Part shown: one piece after another, positions 37,401 to 45,834 of the stretch
How positions within the stretch are numbered: the stretch's first letter is position 1
Layout: the number at the start of each line of letters is the position of its first letter
Assembly: GCA_964017125.1 (NCBI GenBank)
Contig: OZ024907.1
Location: forward strand, 24,304,476 to 24,368,475
DNA length: 64,000 bases
Direction: 5' to 3'
Source: Flabesymbios commensalis
Lineage: Eukaryota; Annelida; Polychaeta; Terebellida; Flabelligeridae
The notes under the pieces: generated by a model
Seen by the model: the letters and a program-made list of their open reading frames with translations, nothing else
Database searches by the model: none
What the model was told of the DNA's origin: nothing
Made by a program: the position numbers and the translations under genes

Positions 37401-40400
37401 CCTAATAAACGCCCCTCCCCCCCCGTTTTTCTGGTAGGCTACCCTATAAACTGGCTTAAAAAAACAATAAAATTTAATCTCCTGTCCTATCAACAAATCA
37501 TTACGTTTGTTGATACGGCGGCCGATTTTGCATAGGCCTACAGGTTCGTTCGTTGTGGTCAGGTTCGTTGAACAGAAAATTAGTCTTATTAAAGTCAAGA
37601 AAAAAACATGTTTTTCTATTTGACTACTTCCCTGGACAAACTGAGAGAGAAAAGACGTGAATGAATAGCCGCCGCAGCCAGCTGGATAACTGCATAACAA
37701 GACGCTGTGTGTCAGATCTGGATGTAAGACGGGATTTGCACACGCCACCACTAGACGCCAAACCGATGCCGGTCTAGTGTAAGTCACCATTGACGACGGT
37801 GGCCCAGCATTTGGACAACACTGCCCCGACGTCTCGCGCCGACAACATTCACGTGCATACAGATAGCGTCTGTGTGCGTGCGCTGTCTTCAACTTCAATG
37901 CTGGGTTAACAACTAAGATACCGGCCCAGAGTTGACACTGCCTGTTTGCCATTGAATATTTCAATGAGAATCATGTCATCCATAACATTTGTTTTTTAAT
38001 TCTTATTTGGCAATGTATTATCGATCAATCCAGGTGTTTCGGGTTGAGTTAAAGTGTAATGTGTGTGACACATTAACAGAGCCATAGCGTGTACAGTGTC
38101 AGCCTTGATCTATCAGCTATTTGTCACACCTGATGTCGGCACCTGGCTGCACGTTGAGTTGTGTCAGACCGACCGCAGCGTGTCAGTTTTGCTTACAACG
38201 AAAGTAATGACTGTTTATTGCATTGACACAGTAAGAAAGAAACAGGTTTTCATTTTTTTTTAACTTTGAAATGAACAAATCCACGACGGCGGAAAAAATA
38301 AAATTTTCGAAATTTCAATTTTTTTTTAGCAATTTTCGGAAATTTTTGGCGGCGATTCGGTAAAACAATTAAATAAATTTGTGTGGCCTTAGCAAACGCC
38401 ACCACTGGCCCGTTGGCCCGAGGCCAGTAGAAATCAGTAAGGGCCAGTAAATCACATGAGATACTGGCCCTGCGGGCTAATGAAAATACCAGGTGTGCCG
38501 CTTTATTTAATTTTAACACCCCTTTATTCATGGCTATGTTATGAAAACAAGTCGAAATTTACAAATGAGCCTGTGGTTGAGTATTAAATGTTGATTTTAA
38601 ATTTTCTGTACCATACCGTTACATCATTTTTCTTGTGAAACAGTGTATTTTGACGGTTTTATAATATAAGTAACTTTTTAAACTAGCTTATACAAGGGGG
38701 AATGTATGTATGTATATATTATTTTAGTAGGATAGGGACACGGAACCCAAACTGTTTTATTTGCACTGTTTTTATCGAATTTATTTGACAGAGAGTGGGA
38801 GTAGTGAGAAAAGCTGCCATTTATTTATCTGGTTAGCATAGCAGCGTATGGGATGTATAGTTTCTGGCAGCAGATGTGTACTGGGAGTGGATTCAATTAG
38901 TCATGGAAATTATGGGATGTTGAAAGTCGGCGCTGAATTTAATGGATAAAACACGATCATTTGTTTATTTCTAATGGAGCTACCTCAACCTAAATAGTAA
39001 GTTTAAATTCAGTTTATATTATATAATGTGATGCTCTGAAATTCATGGCATGTCTATCCGGGATGTCTGTGAATTTCAGTGTATTATTCACCAAAATTAC
39101 AAGGATCAGACTATGCTGTCAATGGCAATCAGCTCCCGTCCAGCATGACCCTGCACTGATAACACCCCGATATACTCCATAGATATCAGTTTATCAGGTT
39201 TAAATATATTGAATACTGTGTTATATGTGATGTGTTTATAGATGATGGAACTTATGTATTTTATTTTGAATGTTTTGTGTAAACAAATCCTATTGCGACA
39301 TCAGTTTCTTTTATTGCCCCCCAGGCTCTATATAAGATGTCGGGATTAGTATATCGGGAGACAGGGGTGAGGAGGCACAGCGTTAGTGAGGTGTCTATAA
39401 GACCCTCCCGCTACCCCTCACAGCCTTCTCCGGCTTGCCGGGCATACAGAGTCGTGTGGCTGATACTATCCCCCTCTTCCCGGCACGTCTGTACACCGGG
39501 TGTGCCAACAGACTACCTCTGTTACCTCCTGAGTTCAAGCTGGAGGCATGTATACCTCACTGTACAGTGTCTGATAAGCCGATTGCCGGCGGACTGTTTC
39601 AGTTTGGCATAATATGTACGCTTGTGGAACACTGAGGTTTTAGTATATGTAATGTTTTGGGGTACAGTTTGTAAGTGTTAAGTAATTGTAAGTGGTAGGA
39701 AGAGAGTTATTGAGGCTGAAGCAGAGGGCTCGCCAGTATTTCAGGTAGAAATACAGAGATTTAAAGTGTGAGTAAAGTTGTGAGTAAGTGTACTCAAATG
39801 AGTTTAGGCTGTAAATCAGGTAGAATTACAGGTTTGTTTTAAAGATAGTTACCGTGTTAAACTGAATAATATATATGGTCATGTGAGATGTAAGCTACCA
39901 ATTATGGAATCCAATCCTTTGCTAAGCAGCACTAAGTGATGCTTGACAGCAGGACTGTATAGGATTGCTAAGTCTTCGCAATTATACATTGCGCCAATGT
40001 TGCCACAATGTTAACTGAAAGACACGTGATTATGTTGTTACCTTTGCAACGAGAATATCTCAAAATAGTGACACTTTCTTATTCATGCTTTGAGCCAATG
40101 TTAACTGAAAGACGCGTGATTATGTTCTTACCCTTGCAACGGGAATATATCAAATATATATATATATATGTAGGCATATATTGCCCGTCTTTCAGTTCCC
40201 TTATTACATTAAATGAAATCGTCGGTATGCACTAAAACACATAGGACTACTGCCCGTCTTTCAGTTCACTTATTTCCTCTCATTATTAAATCGTTTGTGT
40301 TGACTGAAACACCGTAGAATCACACGGCGTAATTCTGTACTGAAAAACAGTTTAATAATATCTTGCCCGTCTTTTAGTTATCTTTTATCATAAAATAGGT

Positions 40401-41801
40401 TCACAATTTAAAGCCCATTCACCATCAGTCCCCGAAAACCGTAAAATGACACGGTGTAATATTCTGTACTAAAAAATGTATATTGCCCGTCTTCCAGTTC
40501 CCTTATTACATTAAATGAAATCGCTGGTATGCACTGAAACACCGTAATATGTACATAGTGTGTCTAAACTAATAAGCCCATTCATCATTAGTGCACAATA
40601 TTAAATGGGCCAGAACTAATGAGCCCATTTTGGCAGTATTTTGTATTGTTATCCCCCCAAAACATCTCCATGCCCCTTTTTGCTTGCGTAAATCCCCAAA
40701 AGAACGCCCTTTTCTAGGGGGATACTTCCCCCGAGGCATCGAGTAGTTTAAATTACAAGCACAAGAAATTAATTAGGTTTGGTTCTTATATATTACTCCT
40801 GTTTTAAGCCCATTTCAATGTTAAATACCCACTCAAATGGGCTTAAAACAGGAGTAATATATAAGGATCCAAATTATTGGATCCTTATATTCTTATAGCC
40901 GAAGTCTTAAAACAGGAGTAATATATAAGAATCCAAATTATTATACTCGCCGTCAAATTAAAAATGATCAAGCAGGATCGCATGATTTTCGGCGATTGCT
41001 CTGTCAATTTTGAACCGATTTCCTTGAAATTTTGCAGAGGCCATTTTCTATTAAAATCCTAACAGGGGTAAAATTTTCGCAAAATAATATTCAATATTTA
41101 AAAAGTTAAACCATTTGTCATTTAATAAAATTCTAAAAATAGTTTAATGGGGTTAAAGAGGAACGTCGTAATTTCAATTCATTACATGTATGTCAAATGG
41201 TCTAACTTTTGAAATACGCTATATAATTTTACGAAATTTTCAGGGCTGTTAGGATTTGAATAGAAAATGGCCTTTGCAAAATTTGAAGAAAATCGGTTTA
41301 GAATTGACGGAGAAATCGCCAAAAATCATGCGATCCTGGTTAATTTGACGGCGAGTATAGATCCTTATATAATAGTCCAGTTTTAGGCCCTTTTCAATGT
41401 TAAATACCCACTCAAATGGGCTTAAAATACCCACTCAAATGGGCTTGAAACAGGAGTTATATATAAGGATCCAAATTATTAGATCCTTATTATTTACTCC
41501 TGTTTTAAGCGCATTTGAGTGAGGCTCTAACATTGAAGTGGGCTTAAAACGGGAGTAATATATAACGGTCCAAGTGCCAAGTTAATCATCAGGTGGCGCC
41601 ACAACATCATGAGACGCCCTAAAACAGGATAATGCCGAAGTCTCAGCATGGGCATGACGGGGGGACACTCAGAGAATGCGACACCGCCGTCACCGGTTTT
41701 ATGGAATTAAATTATGCGACTAAAAAACCTTGTATTTCATCAGGATAGATAGATTCTAGAGCTTCTATCTCATTGTCTTGTTCTTCTTTATAATCAGTCA
41801 T
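19387..41801 (-). CDS. RWDD1: RWD domain-containing protein 1 (RWDD1/DFRP2), seven coding exons
   Basis: RWDD1 (DFRP2) binds and stabilises the translation-linked GTPase DRG2 in the cytoplasm. The coding sequence is the complement of join(19387..19466, 19979..20041, 22747..22873, 23963..24106, 26097..26224, 32514..32588, 41729..41801), 690 nt and 229 residues; the human protein has 243. Residues 1-115 form the RWD domain, starting MTDYKEEQDNEIEALESIYP, with the hallmark YPDESP at 62-67 and VEENLGMAMIFTLVSAAQE at 93-111. A lysine/glutamate-rich helix follows (120-142). The DFRP-type segment includes VTIETFLAWKAKFDAE, and the acidic tail reads VDESLFQDLEDLDLDDDES and stops, shorter than the vertebrate tail. 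All seven exons join in phase. An in-frame TAG at 41844-41846 lies upstream of the start. Introns are large and loaded with transposons and arrays. Confidence 0.97.
19979..20041 (-). CDS. RWDD1: RWDD1 coding exon 6
   Basis: Encodes GKELFLTDSTLDDSDVKFLDE, corresponding to the human GKQLFETDHNLDTSDIQFLED region. The exon is in phase 1 at both ends, with acceptor AATTGCAG and donor GTAAAA. Confidence 0.93.
20880..22080. repeat. Tandem array, about 150-bp unit, in RWDD1 intron
   Basis: At least six units with CATATCCCTACCTGAAACCG, CACATTTTGTTTTGTAGTAA, TGGTCTAGCTATATGGCACG, TTTGTCAGATATCAGGCATA and a CGGCCATTTTGAATTTGATC core. The central four are most alike. Two outer, longer units at about 21600-22080 add a block with CATGACCTA.TTTCTGTCCG. 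Confidence 0.88.
22140..22330. repeat. Composite repeat with GGACAGACAGACGGACGG run
   Basis: A GTCAAGGTCATAGGGGTCAC block is followed by a GACAGACGGACGGGCGGAC run and CAATAGGCATCCGCCAAAG. It sits between two array families and looks like the end of a dispersed repeat. It is not a gene. Confidence 0.4.
22325..22600. repeat. Second site of the 165-bp CGGCCATT array
   Basis: Two units matching the array at 15105-15560, with CTTTTCAAGTTATTGCGCCC and ATTATTGACGTAAAATGTG. The same unit therefore occupies two sites about 7 kb apart, on either side of the RWDD1 3' end. Confidence 0.75.
22747..22873 (-). CDS. RWDD1: RWDD1 coding exon 5
   Basis: Encodes residues 141-182, including VTIETFLAWKAKFDAE, the conserved DFRP-type segment taken to mediate the DRG2 contact. 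Phase 0 at the start and phase 1 at the end. Donor GTAAAT, acceptor ATACCACAG. Confidence 0.95.
23020..23173. mobile_element. 154-bp TTAA-flanked MITE
   Basis: The ends read TTAACCACTTCACTTCC and GTAGTGAAGGGGTTAA, inverted repeats bounded by TTAA on both sides. Inner pairs GGGAATTTCCGCAATGTATG and GGAAATTTCCGGCATGTATG are direct repeats. TTAA targets and C-rich tips fit a piggyBac-mobilised MITE (inference). Confidence 0.65.
23963..24106 (-). CDS. RWDD1: RWDD1 coding exon 4
   Basis: Encodes residues 93-140, phase 0 at both ends. It carries ENLGMAMIFTLVSAAQE, the last helix of the RWD fold, then a charged helix. Donor GTATAA, acceptor GTTTTCAG. Confidence 0.95.
24300..24420. repeat. Possible decayed CCCAG-type hairpin
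   Basis: TAGCAAACATGAGATATGGC and AACCAACACTGTG resemble the family's arms, but no full palindrome remains. Confidence 0.25.
25145..25377. mobile_element. TTAA-type CACTTGAAGTTGTG hairpin, copy e
   Basis: Runs from TAACCCTTGAAGCACTGAG to GATAAGGGTTAA. Near its right end is ATGAAGTTGTGGGTCGCTG, paired with AGCGAGACACAACTTCGAG. A fragment of the same family (AGCGAGGCACAACTTG) lies about 110 bp to the left. The whole lies in the RWDD1 intron before exon 4. Confidence 0.55.
26097..26224 (-). CDS. RWDD1: RWDD1 coding exon 3
   Basis: Completes Ala50 and encodes residues 51-92, including LEFTYRAKYPDESPLMEL. The YPxxxP turn defines RWD domains. Donor GTAGGT gives phase 0 into exon 4. Acceptor TTTTTTCAG. 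Confidence 0.95.
27025..27870. repeat. Left long terminal inverted repeat of the 4.86-kb transposon
   Basis: Matches 31040-31881 in inverted orientation: GGAGGCATTTTGTGTTTACG, GCTGG and GGCAAACA near the tip, TGATAAAATGTAATCAAATT in the middle, and AGGACAGCTTATGGTATAT at the inner end. The arms differ by many substitutions and short gaps, which argues for an old insertion. Confidence 0.8.
28050..30810 (-). pseudogene. Decayed transposon protein gene with XPG/FEN-like acidic motifs
   Basis: Minus-strand fragments with protein-like composition lie at 30619-30810, 29021-29528 and 28655-28905. At 28735-28746 the text reads EEAD (context ADHEEADS). The continuation LHCIHALVESMVVSVRDTDVL, with DTDVLV at 28655-28672, is in another frame, so a frameshift lies between them, and stops occur elsewhere. 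Spacing and order match a motif pair (EEADTR..LLH then DTDVLVLL) that I recall from multicopy invertebrate transposon proteins. No intact frame exceeds about 120 codons. Confidence 0.55.
31040..31881. repeat. Right long terminal inverted repeat of the 4.86-kb transposon
   Basis: The inner boundary is near ATATACCATAAGCTGTCCTA. The outer end contains CCAGCCGTAAACACAAAATG, CCTCC and then CCTAGTCTA. GATGGCGGCCATTTTGG at about 31710, and its mirror GCCGCC near 27195, lie within the arms. Confidence 0.8.
32066..32329. mobile_element. TTAA-type CACTTGAAGTTGTG hairpin, copy g (best preserved)
   Basis: A 264-bp segment from TTAACCCTTGAATGG to GTGAAAGGGTTAA. TTAA lies on both sides with CCCTT/AAGGG tips, as expected of piggyBac-type MITEs (inference). 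The internal hairpin is CACCCACTTGAAAGTTGTG with AACTTTAACTGTTTAAGTGG. It serves as the intact reference for copy f. Confidence 0.65.
32514..32588 (-). CDS. RWDD1: RWDD1 coding exon 2
   Basis: Completes Val25 (G|TG) and encodes LSISPYHNFQVSITSQLDD and following residues to Asn49. It aligns with human VLSENPPSFTITVTSE. Acceptor TTTTTTAG, donor GTAAGA. Confidence 0.94.
32799..33878. mobile_element. 1.08-kb inverted-repeat element with GACTTTTA subterminal words
   Basis: The left end AAGGTTCCTGCAGGTC is matched by the right end GACCTGCGGGAACCTT. Subterminal repeats of AATGACTTTTAATGACTTT appear at both ends in opposite orientation. CATAG lies on both outer flanks, a possible 5-bp target duplication. 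It lies in RWDD1 intron 1 and holds two CCCAG-type hairpins. Confidence 0.65.
33021..33226. repeat. CCCAG-type hairpins, two tandem copies
   Basis: The first, 33021-33105, is CCCAACGCTGTTGTAATG through CTACGACGCTGGCCCAACAT. The second, 33119-33226, starts CCCAGCAAACACAAAACATT, centres on CGTCTTCGACG, and ends GTGTTGTGTTCACTGGG. They lie inside the element at 32799-33878. Confidence 0.75.
33930..35515. mobile_element. 1.6-kb inverted-repeat element (CAGGGGTCGAAAC ends)
   Basis: The left tip CAGGGGTCGAAAC pairs with the right tip GTTTCTACCCCTG. AGACAG flanks both sides (33924-33929 and 35516-35521), a 6-bp target duplication. Subterminal AGGGCTGGTAA and TTACCAGCC words face each other. The tips and a possible 6-bp duplication resemble the 226-bp satellite-borne element, suggesting one superfamily. 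No transposase is recognised, and the frame at 35041-35226 is not convincing. Confidence 0.65.
34594..34702. repeat. CCCAG-type hairpin nested in the 1.6-kb element
   Basis: A full copy: CCCAGCAAACACGAGACGTTG, then a GCTGGGCCAGAATCAGCG..GGCGGGCC centre, then AACCAACATCGGGTCGACG and TTTCGTATTTACTGGG. The ends are mutually complementary. Confidence 0.75.
36310..37130. repeat. Tandem array, about 310-bp unit with C-rich blocks
   Basis: Three units repeat CTTCCTGCCTCACCCTCCC, GGAGGTTATAGA, TTTGCCTTGACCCCCCTACT, TTGTTCAAATTTGTTTTGA and AGGCTACTGCGTTAAA in order. Runs of C or A vary between units. It lies in RWDD1 intron 1. Confidence 0.8.
37785..37935. repeat. CCCAG-type hairpin, rearranged copy
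   Basis: CACCATTGACGACGGTGGCC, CAGCATTTGG and later CTTCAATGCTGGGTTAAC are arm words of the family, but an insertion separates them and the outer ends are unclear. A long minus-strand open frame across it (37377-37964) mixes repeat and flank and is not a gene. Confidence 0.35.
38385..38530. mobile_element. Fragment related to the 226-bp satellite-borne element
   Basis: CCGTTGGCCCGAGGCCAGTA, AGGGCCAGTAAATCA and GAGATACTGGCCCTG match, in inverted orientation, the right half of the element at 2505-2730. The terminal CAGGGATCG is not seen. This shows the family exists outside the satellite. Confidence 0.55.
39320..39640. other. GC-rich segment with TATA-like word
   Basis: CTCTATATAAGATG is followed by about 270 bp richer in G and C than its surroundings and open in two frames (39337-39612 and 39435-39635). 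Neither translation resembles a protein I know. It might be a promoter-bearing repeat; no flanking repeat was found. Confidence 0.25.
39960..40620. repeat. Diverged tandem repeats with TTGCCCGTCTTTCAGTT
   Basis: TGTTAACTGAAAGACACGTG and its variant occur at about 40007 and 40095. TGCCCGTCTTTCAGTTCCCT or variants recur at about 40185, 40252, 40369 and 40485, followed by CATTAAATGAAATCG. The words TTAACTGAAAGACG and CGTCTTTCAGTT are near-complementary, so the first and later blocks face each other. Confidence 0.6.
40790..41570. repeat. AAACAGGAGTAATATATAAGGATCC foldback cluster
   Basis: TATTACTCCTGTTTTAAGCC and its complement GGGCTTAAAACAGGAGTAAT occur several times, with CCACTCAAATGGGCTTAAAA and repeated GGATCCTTATA. 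The unit is a hairpin with CAATGTTAAATACCCACTC at the loop. It has been split by the element at 40942-41359. Confidence 0.65.
40942..41359. mobile_element. 418-bp foldback element inserted in the hairpin cluster
   Basis: Ends TATACTCGCCGTCAAATTAA and TTAATTTGACGGCGAGTATA are perfect inverted repeats. The arms continue for more than 120 bp with GGATCGCATGATTTT and GGCCATTTTCTATT in both. TA at both tips may be a TA target duplication. The centre shares TGTCAAATGGTCTAAC with the element at 168-696. Confidence 0.75.
41729..41801 (-). CDS. RWDD1: RWDD1 coding exon 1
   Basis: Encodes residues 1-24, MTDYKEEQDNEIEALESIYP and DEIQ, matching the human start MTDYGEEQRNELEALESIYP. The donor GTTTTTTA is a weak 5' splice site, but the join to exon 2 (G|TG) restores the family sequence exactly. 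Confidence 0.93.
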
Positions 41802-42074
41802 GATTACTGATACATCTTGATTAGTTAAACTGAAGAAGGTGGCCTAGATATTTGTGACATTTTAGTGTGACATGAAAAAAACATGCAGCTGACATGTGTG
41901 ATTTCATTTATTTCCATAGGAAATGCAAAACTACTTTCATGTCTTCTGGTCTTATTTACATTTTGTAACAATACATTTCATTGGCTAGAAGCCCAGAGGT
42001 GTAAGGACCAATCTCACACTTCGACGATTTGGTCCCAGCAATCTCGGAAGCGGATAACTCGGACCAGCTGATAT

Positions 42075-42463
42075 TATGTTGTACTAATAATGGTGATTTC
42101 TTATAGCGCACATACAATGCTCTGTGCGCTTCACACATATTACCCCTGGTCACTGGACCTGTTCATTCATGTACCATTTTAACTCCCTTTTTTGGAGCAT
42201 ACTTGCAGCCATTTCGAAGCTAGGAACTAGTCGCACACATTGCCATCTCTGTCCTACCAGGTATTCATTCACACCTGAGTCAAGTGAAGCATGTGAGGGT
42301 AGAGTGTCTTCCCCTAGGACACAACATCGAAATAATGTCCCAATATTGATAGGGGAGGAACATGATATTTCTCTGAAAATCCTGCACCAAGCCGGATTCG
42401 TAACAGCACGACAGGCAGTGACATTGGCAAAGCTCCGCACTCTAGCCATTGCTCCACATCCCT
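42075..42463 (-). mobile_element. tRNA-derived SINE
   Basis: On the minus strand the head carries an A-box-like TGGCTAGAGTGC near 42446 and a B-box-like GTTACGAATCC at about 42393-42403, at tRNA-like spacing. The body contains TGTGTCCTAGGGGAAGACAC, GTGTGAATGAATACC and CTAGTTCCTAGCTTCG. The tail ends at TATAAGAAATCACC. A body of this kind is common in marine animal genomes as I recall it. Open frames across it (42124-42531 and its opposite strand) are not genes. Confidence 0.55.
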
Positions 42464-44690
42464 CTCTAGTGTACTGTAGACAGTGTAGTGATAATTGTCA
42501 AAAAACATCGAGAAACGATCAATTTCCATAGCCCCAGTGGCTAAAACAGTAAAATAAATAATCTATCACATATATGCCTATTGGATTGAGATATTTATAA
42601 TCAGTGGCGAATCCAGAAGAGGTAGGCCTACCACTGTGGCAGCGTTCAAGAGTCAGTGCCAGCCTCCCCCCTCCAGCCTGATACTCCACAATGGAGGGTT
42701 GCTAGATTAAAGCTGCATAATTTTTTTGTTTATTTCAATAAAAATAACCTAAAAAGTACAAAACAATCATTCATATTGTCTTAAAGGTCTTATAAATGCA
42801 CTAAAACTGGGTAATTTGTAGCGGAATTAGTTCACCATGCGATACACCATTAAGTATTATGAAGTAGTGAATCAGTTTGTGTACAATACGTATGTGATAG
42901 TGGTAATGTTATGTGCCAATATAATGTTACATTGGCCAAAACCAAACCGCCTTATAGCAAACACTAGACGTTGAGCTGAATCAGCATAATGTTGGGCCAG
43001 TACCGCAGACGATGGGCCAACATTAGTCTGCCATTGGATCAGTGCCTTGTGTTAGCTGAGATACATAACCCACATAGCCAGCCGTAGACATCCTGAGACT
43101 AGGTAAAAAAAAAACTGTTGGAAATCGGTTACAGTAAAGTCTGATGTTTTAAAAATTATTTTATTTTACCGCATATCGCGATTTTTATCACTGTATGTGA
43201 TGATTTACAAAAAAAAAAAAAAAAGTCTGATATTGTCTAGTAGCATTTTGACTATATTTTGAAATGCCCATGAGATACCGAATAAAATAATGCAAATGTT
43301 TTTCAAGAAAATCACGAAAATCAAAAGAGCGAAAAAGATGATTTACATCACTGAATTTGTTGCTAATTCCGACGACAATTTCCCACGGACTGGGGAGAGT
43401 GTTTTAATGGTGAGCCAAAGGCTCAGATGCTGACCCACACTTAAAAGCATCATACAAAAATATAGTCCTATTTTTCAATTGAGTGACATTCTCCATACCT
43501 GTACCAAAATTAAACGTGACATTATATGCATATATCACACAAAGTAATAACGCCTAGATATGTCTAAATGACATGAGATAATACACTTTTTACTGTGAAA
43601 TGTATCTATTATCACTTAAAAAATAAGAATACAATTAAAAGTCTTCCACTTGTTTTTCAATGATGATCGGTATCTGCCACTGGTCCTTTTATTGTCCTGA
43701 TTATACAAACAGTGTGTCTTACTCCGTCTGTTTTGGTAGGCAGCAATATTTAAAAACAACAAACTTAAATACTTAATAAGTCACTAACCGGGGGAGTAAA
43801 ATAAAAAAAAAACACCATTCTCCATGGATTTATCATTTGAATATAATAAATAAAACAGTTATAACTACTACAAAAAAGCCTACTTATGGTGGGGGGCAGA
43901 GCGGGGGGGGGGGAGGGGTAACAAAAACTCCCCACAAAAAATGATCCATATATGCTTCCCCCCACCCCCTGAATCTGACGTCGGGAACCTTACCAGTTTC
44001 TGTATGTATATTAAAACGAACACTGAAATTTTGGCAGAAGTTTTTGCTAATTAAGTAGGCCTAATGAAAAATCATTGTTATTTCAGTGCTTAATATCTGA
44101 GAAAGAATTGGATGCCAAAGGAATTCCTATAGGCCTACACAGAATATAATTAGGGCCTACTTATATTGAAGATGAATCTGGTAGAACTACTGGTGAGAAA
44201 AATAAATTGAGAACATATGCAAAGTTATGACACAGAGTACTATTTGTCGGCAATGTTGGTTGCTCAAAATTAAAAGTAAAAAGGTGAAAGATGTACAGTT
44301 AACTGTAGCAAAAAAAAGTGCAGACTTAAACGAGTATATAGTTATGTAGTTTACATATCTGGAAGTGCCACCCTGAATGAATGAGTTCAGGTGGGTACTA
44401 GTGCAGCAGCAGCCGCCAAAAAAGAGCCATATTTAAGGAGTTACCTAAACCGGCGGTACAACATTTGTCCACATGTCTAGAAATGTTCCCAGGGGTCTCT
44501 AGATACAGAATCTGGTTGATGACATTGCCGGAAATGGGGGCGGGCTGAGAATTTTACACTTTTGTACACCTACCCAATTTTTAGAGAAAATAATTGCTTA
44601 AATATGATTTTCGCGTCATTTTTCAATTTTTTTCATTTTTTTTGCGTGTAGTTTATGACAACAGGTTCGTTTCTGCACGAAAGTCTCCAT
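42464..44690. other. Intergenic stretch, mostly unassigned
   Basis: Apart from the hairpin at 42955-43060 I see only A runs near 43100 and 43210, a G run near 43900 and AT-rich filler. No coding signal. Confidence 0.35.
42955..43060. repeat. CCCAG-type hairpin
   Basis: AGCAAACACTAGACGTTGAG, ATAATGTTGGGCCAG, a GCAGACGATGGGCCAACATT centre and GCCTTGTGTTAGCTGAG. The leading CCC has been lost. Confidence 0.65.
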
Positions 44691-44699
44691 GGGGGGGGG

Positions 44700-45560
44700 G
44701 GGGGGAGTAGCATTTGGTTCAGATACATCCCTTAAGTCAGAATTAGGTTACCAATGCTTGATTCGTCGAGTGATTGATCATTATGGCCAATTTCAAAATA
44801 GCCGCCGTAAAATCCATGTTTTTTCTCGAAATGTATTATTGAACATGGTTTTCTTAAATTTCGCATCACAAGCACGGTTTATGTGTCAAATATTATATTT
44901 TATTGTTCGTTCAAGTATTTACAAATGCTGGAATATGATATTTAAGACTCAATCCAAGATGGCTACCAGAAATGATCAGGCAAATATTTTAGAAGCACGT
45001 GTTTTATCATGTAAGAAAACCCACACGATCGGTGTCATTTGGCTCACAGACAACCCTTGAGTGAAAATCATATGATTGGTTCTTGATCTGTAGAGTAATT
45101 ATTCTATATGACCGATTTTAAAATGGCCACCGTGAAATCAATGCTTAATCTTCAGATGCATAATTCAACATGGTTTTCTCAATTGTTATCTCAGAAACAC
45201 GGTTTTTGTGTCTATTCTTATATTTTAATGCTGAATGAATCCACTTAATATATCTATGTATTTGTTAATTGCTGGAATATATTATTTAAGAACCAATCCA
45301 AGTTAGTATTTCCGTAAAAATGGAAAATATTTTGAAATTTTTGAAAATATTTCGAAACTTTTGAAAATAGGTCATGAACACACGTTCAGTTCTGTACGAA
45401 AACCTCAGTGAGCGGTATTATTTGGTTCAGAGGCATACATTAAGTCAAAATCAAGTGATTAATACTTGATTGGTCAAGTAATTATTCATTATGGCCGATT
45501 TCAAAATGGCCGCCGTTAAATAAAATGCATTAATAAACATCGTTCTCCTAATAGTTAAAT
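44700..45560. repeat. Diverged repeats of about 350 bp with AAAATGGCCGCC
   Basis: TTGATTGGTCAAGTAATTAT, CATTATGGCC and TTTCAAAATGGCCGCCGTTA recur at about 44780, 45115 and 45490, each followed by a CATGGTTTTCTCAA or AACACGG block. A G run precedes the first unit at about 44691-44705. The open frame at 44689-45060 translates the repeat. Confidence 0.6.
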
Positions 45561-45591
45561 CATAAACACGGTTTTGATGTAATATCTTAAA

Positions 45592-45785
45592 GCGACACAA
45601 TCAGGCTAAAATCATAAAAAAATCGGTAATTTTCTTTTGGCTTTTTTATATGACCATATGATGTAAACATGTCCATAGACTAGAACTGCAAAAGTTTTTT
45701 TTTATTTTTTGTGCTGCGCATTCACCAGTTAAGCAAGATATAGAGACAAATGGTATTTCCTATTTTGGACATTCATGTCCGAAAT
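45592..45785. mobile_element. Palindromic MITE (GGGACTGGCC family), left arm only
   Basis: Carries ATATGACCATATGATGTAAA, CATGTCCATAGACTAGAACT and GCGCATTCACCAGTTAAGC, then breaks off just before the tandem array. It is about one arm of the 375-bp element. Confidence 0.65.
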
Positions 45786-45834
45786 AAGAAATCGAAAATT
45801 TCGATCTGGTACTAAAAATATGCTACAGTAACAA

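Noticed and set aside
37377-37964. A 195-codon minus-strand open frame, the longest single frame in the window
   Set aside because: It runs through AATAAACGCCCC repeats, single-copy flank and a broken CCCAG hairpin, and ends in low-complexity GGGGA-coded residues. No family resemblance.
39337-39635. A gene starting MSGLVYRETG downstream of TATATAAG
   Set aside because: Two frames are open at once and neither gives a known domain or a splice continuation. GC content alone can explain the openness.
42124-42531. Overlapping open frames of 135, 99 and 71 codons
   Set aside because: They lie across a tRNA-derived SINE; the A and B boxes and the SINE body explain the sequence better.
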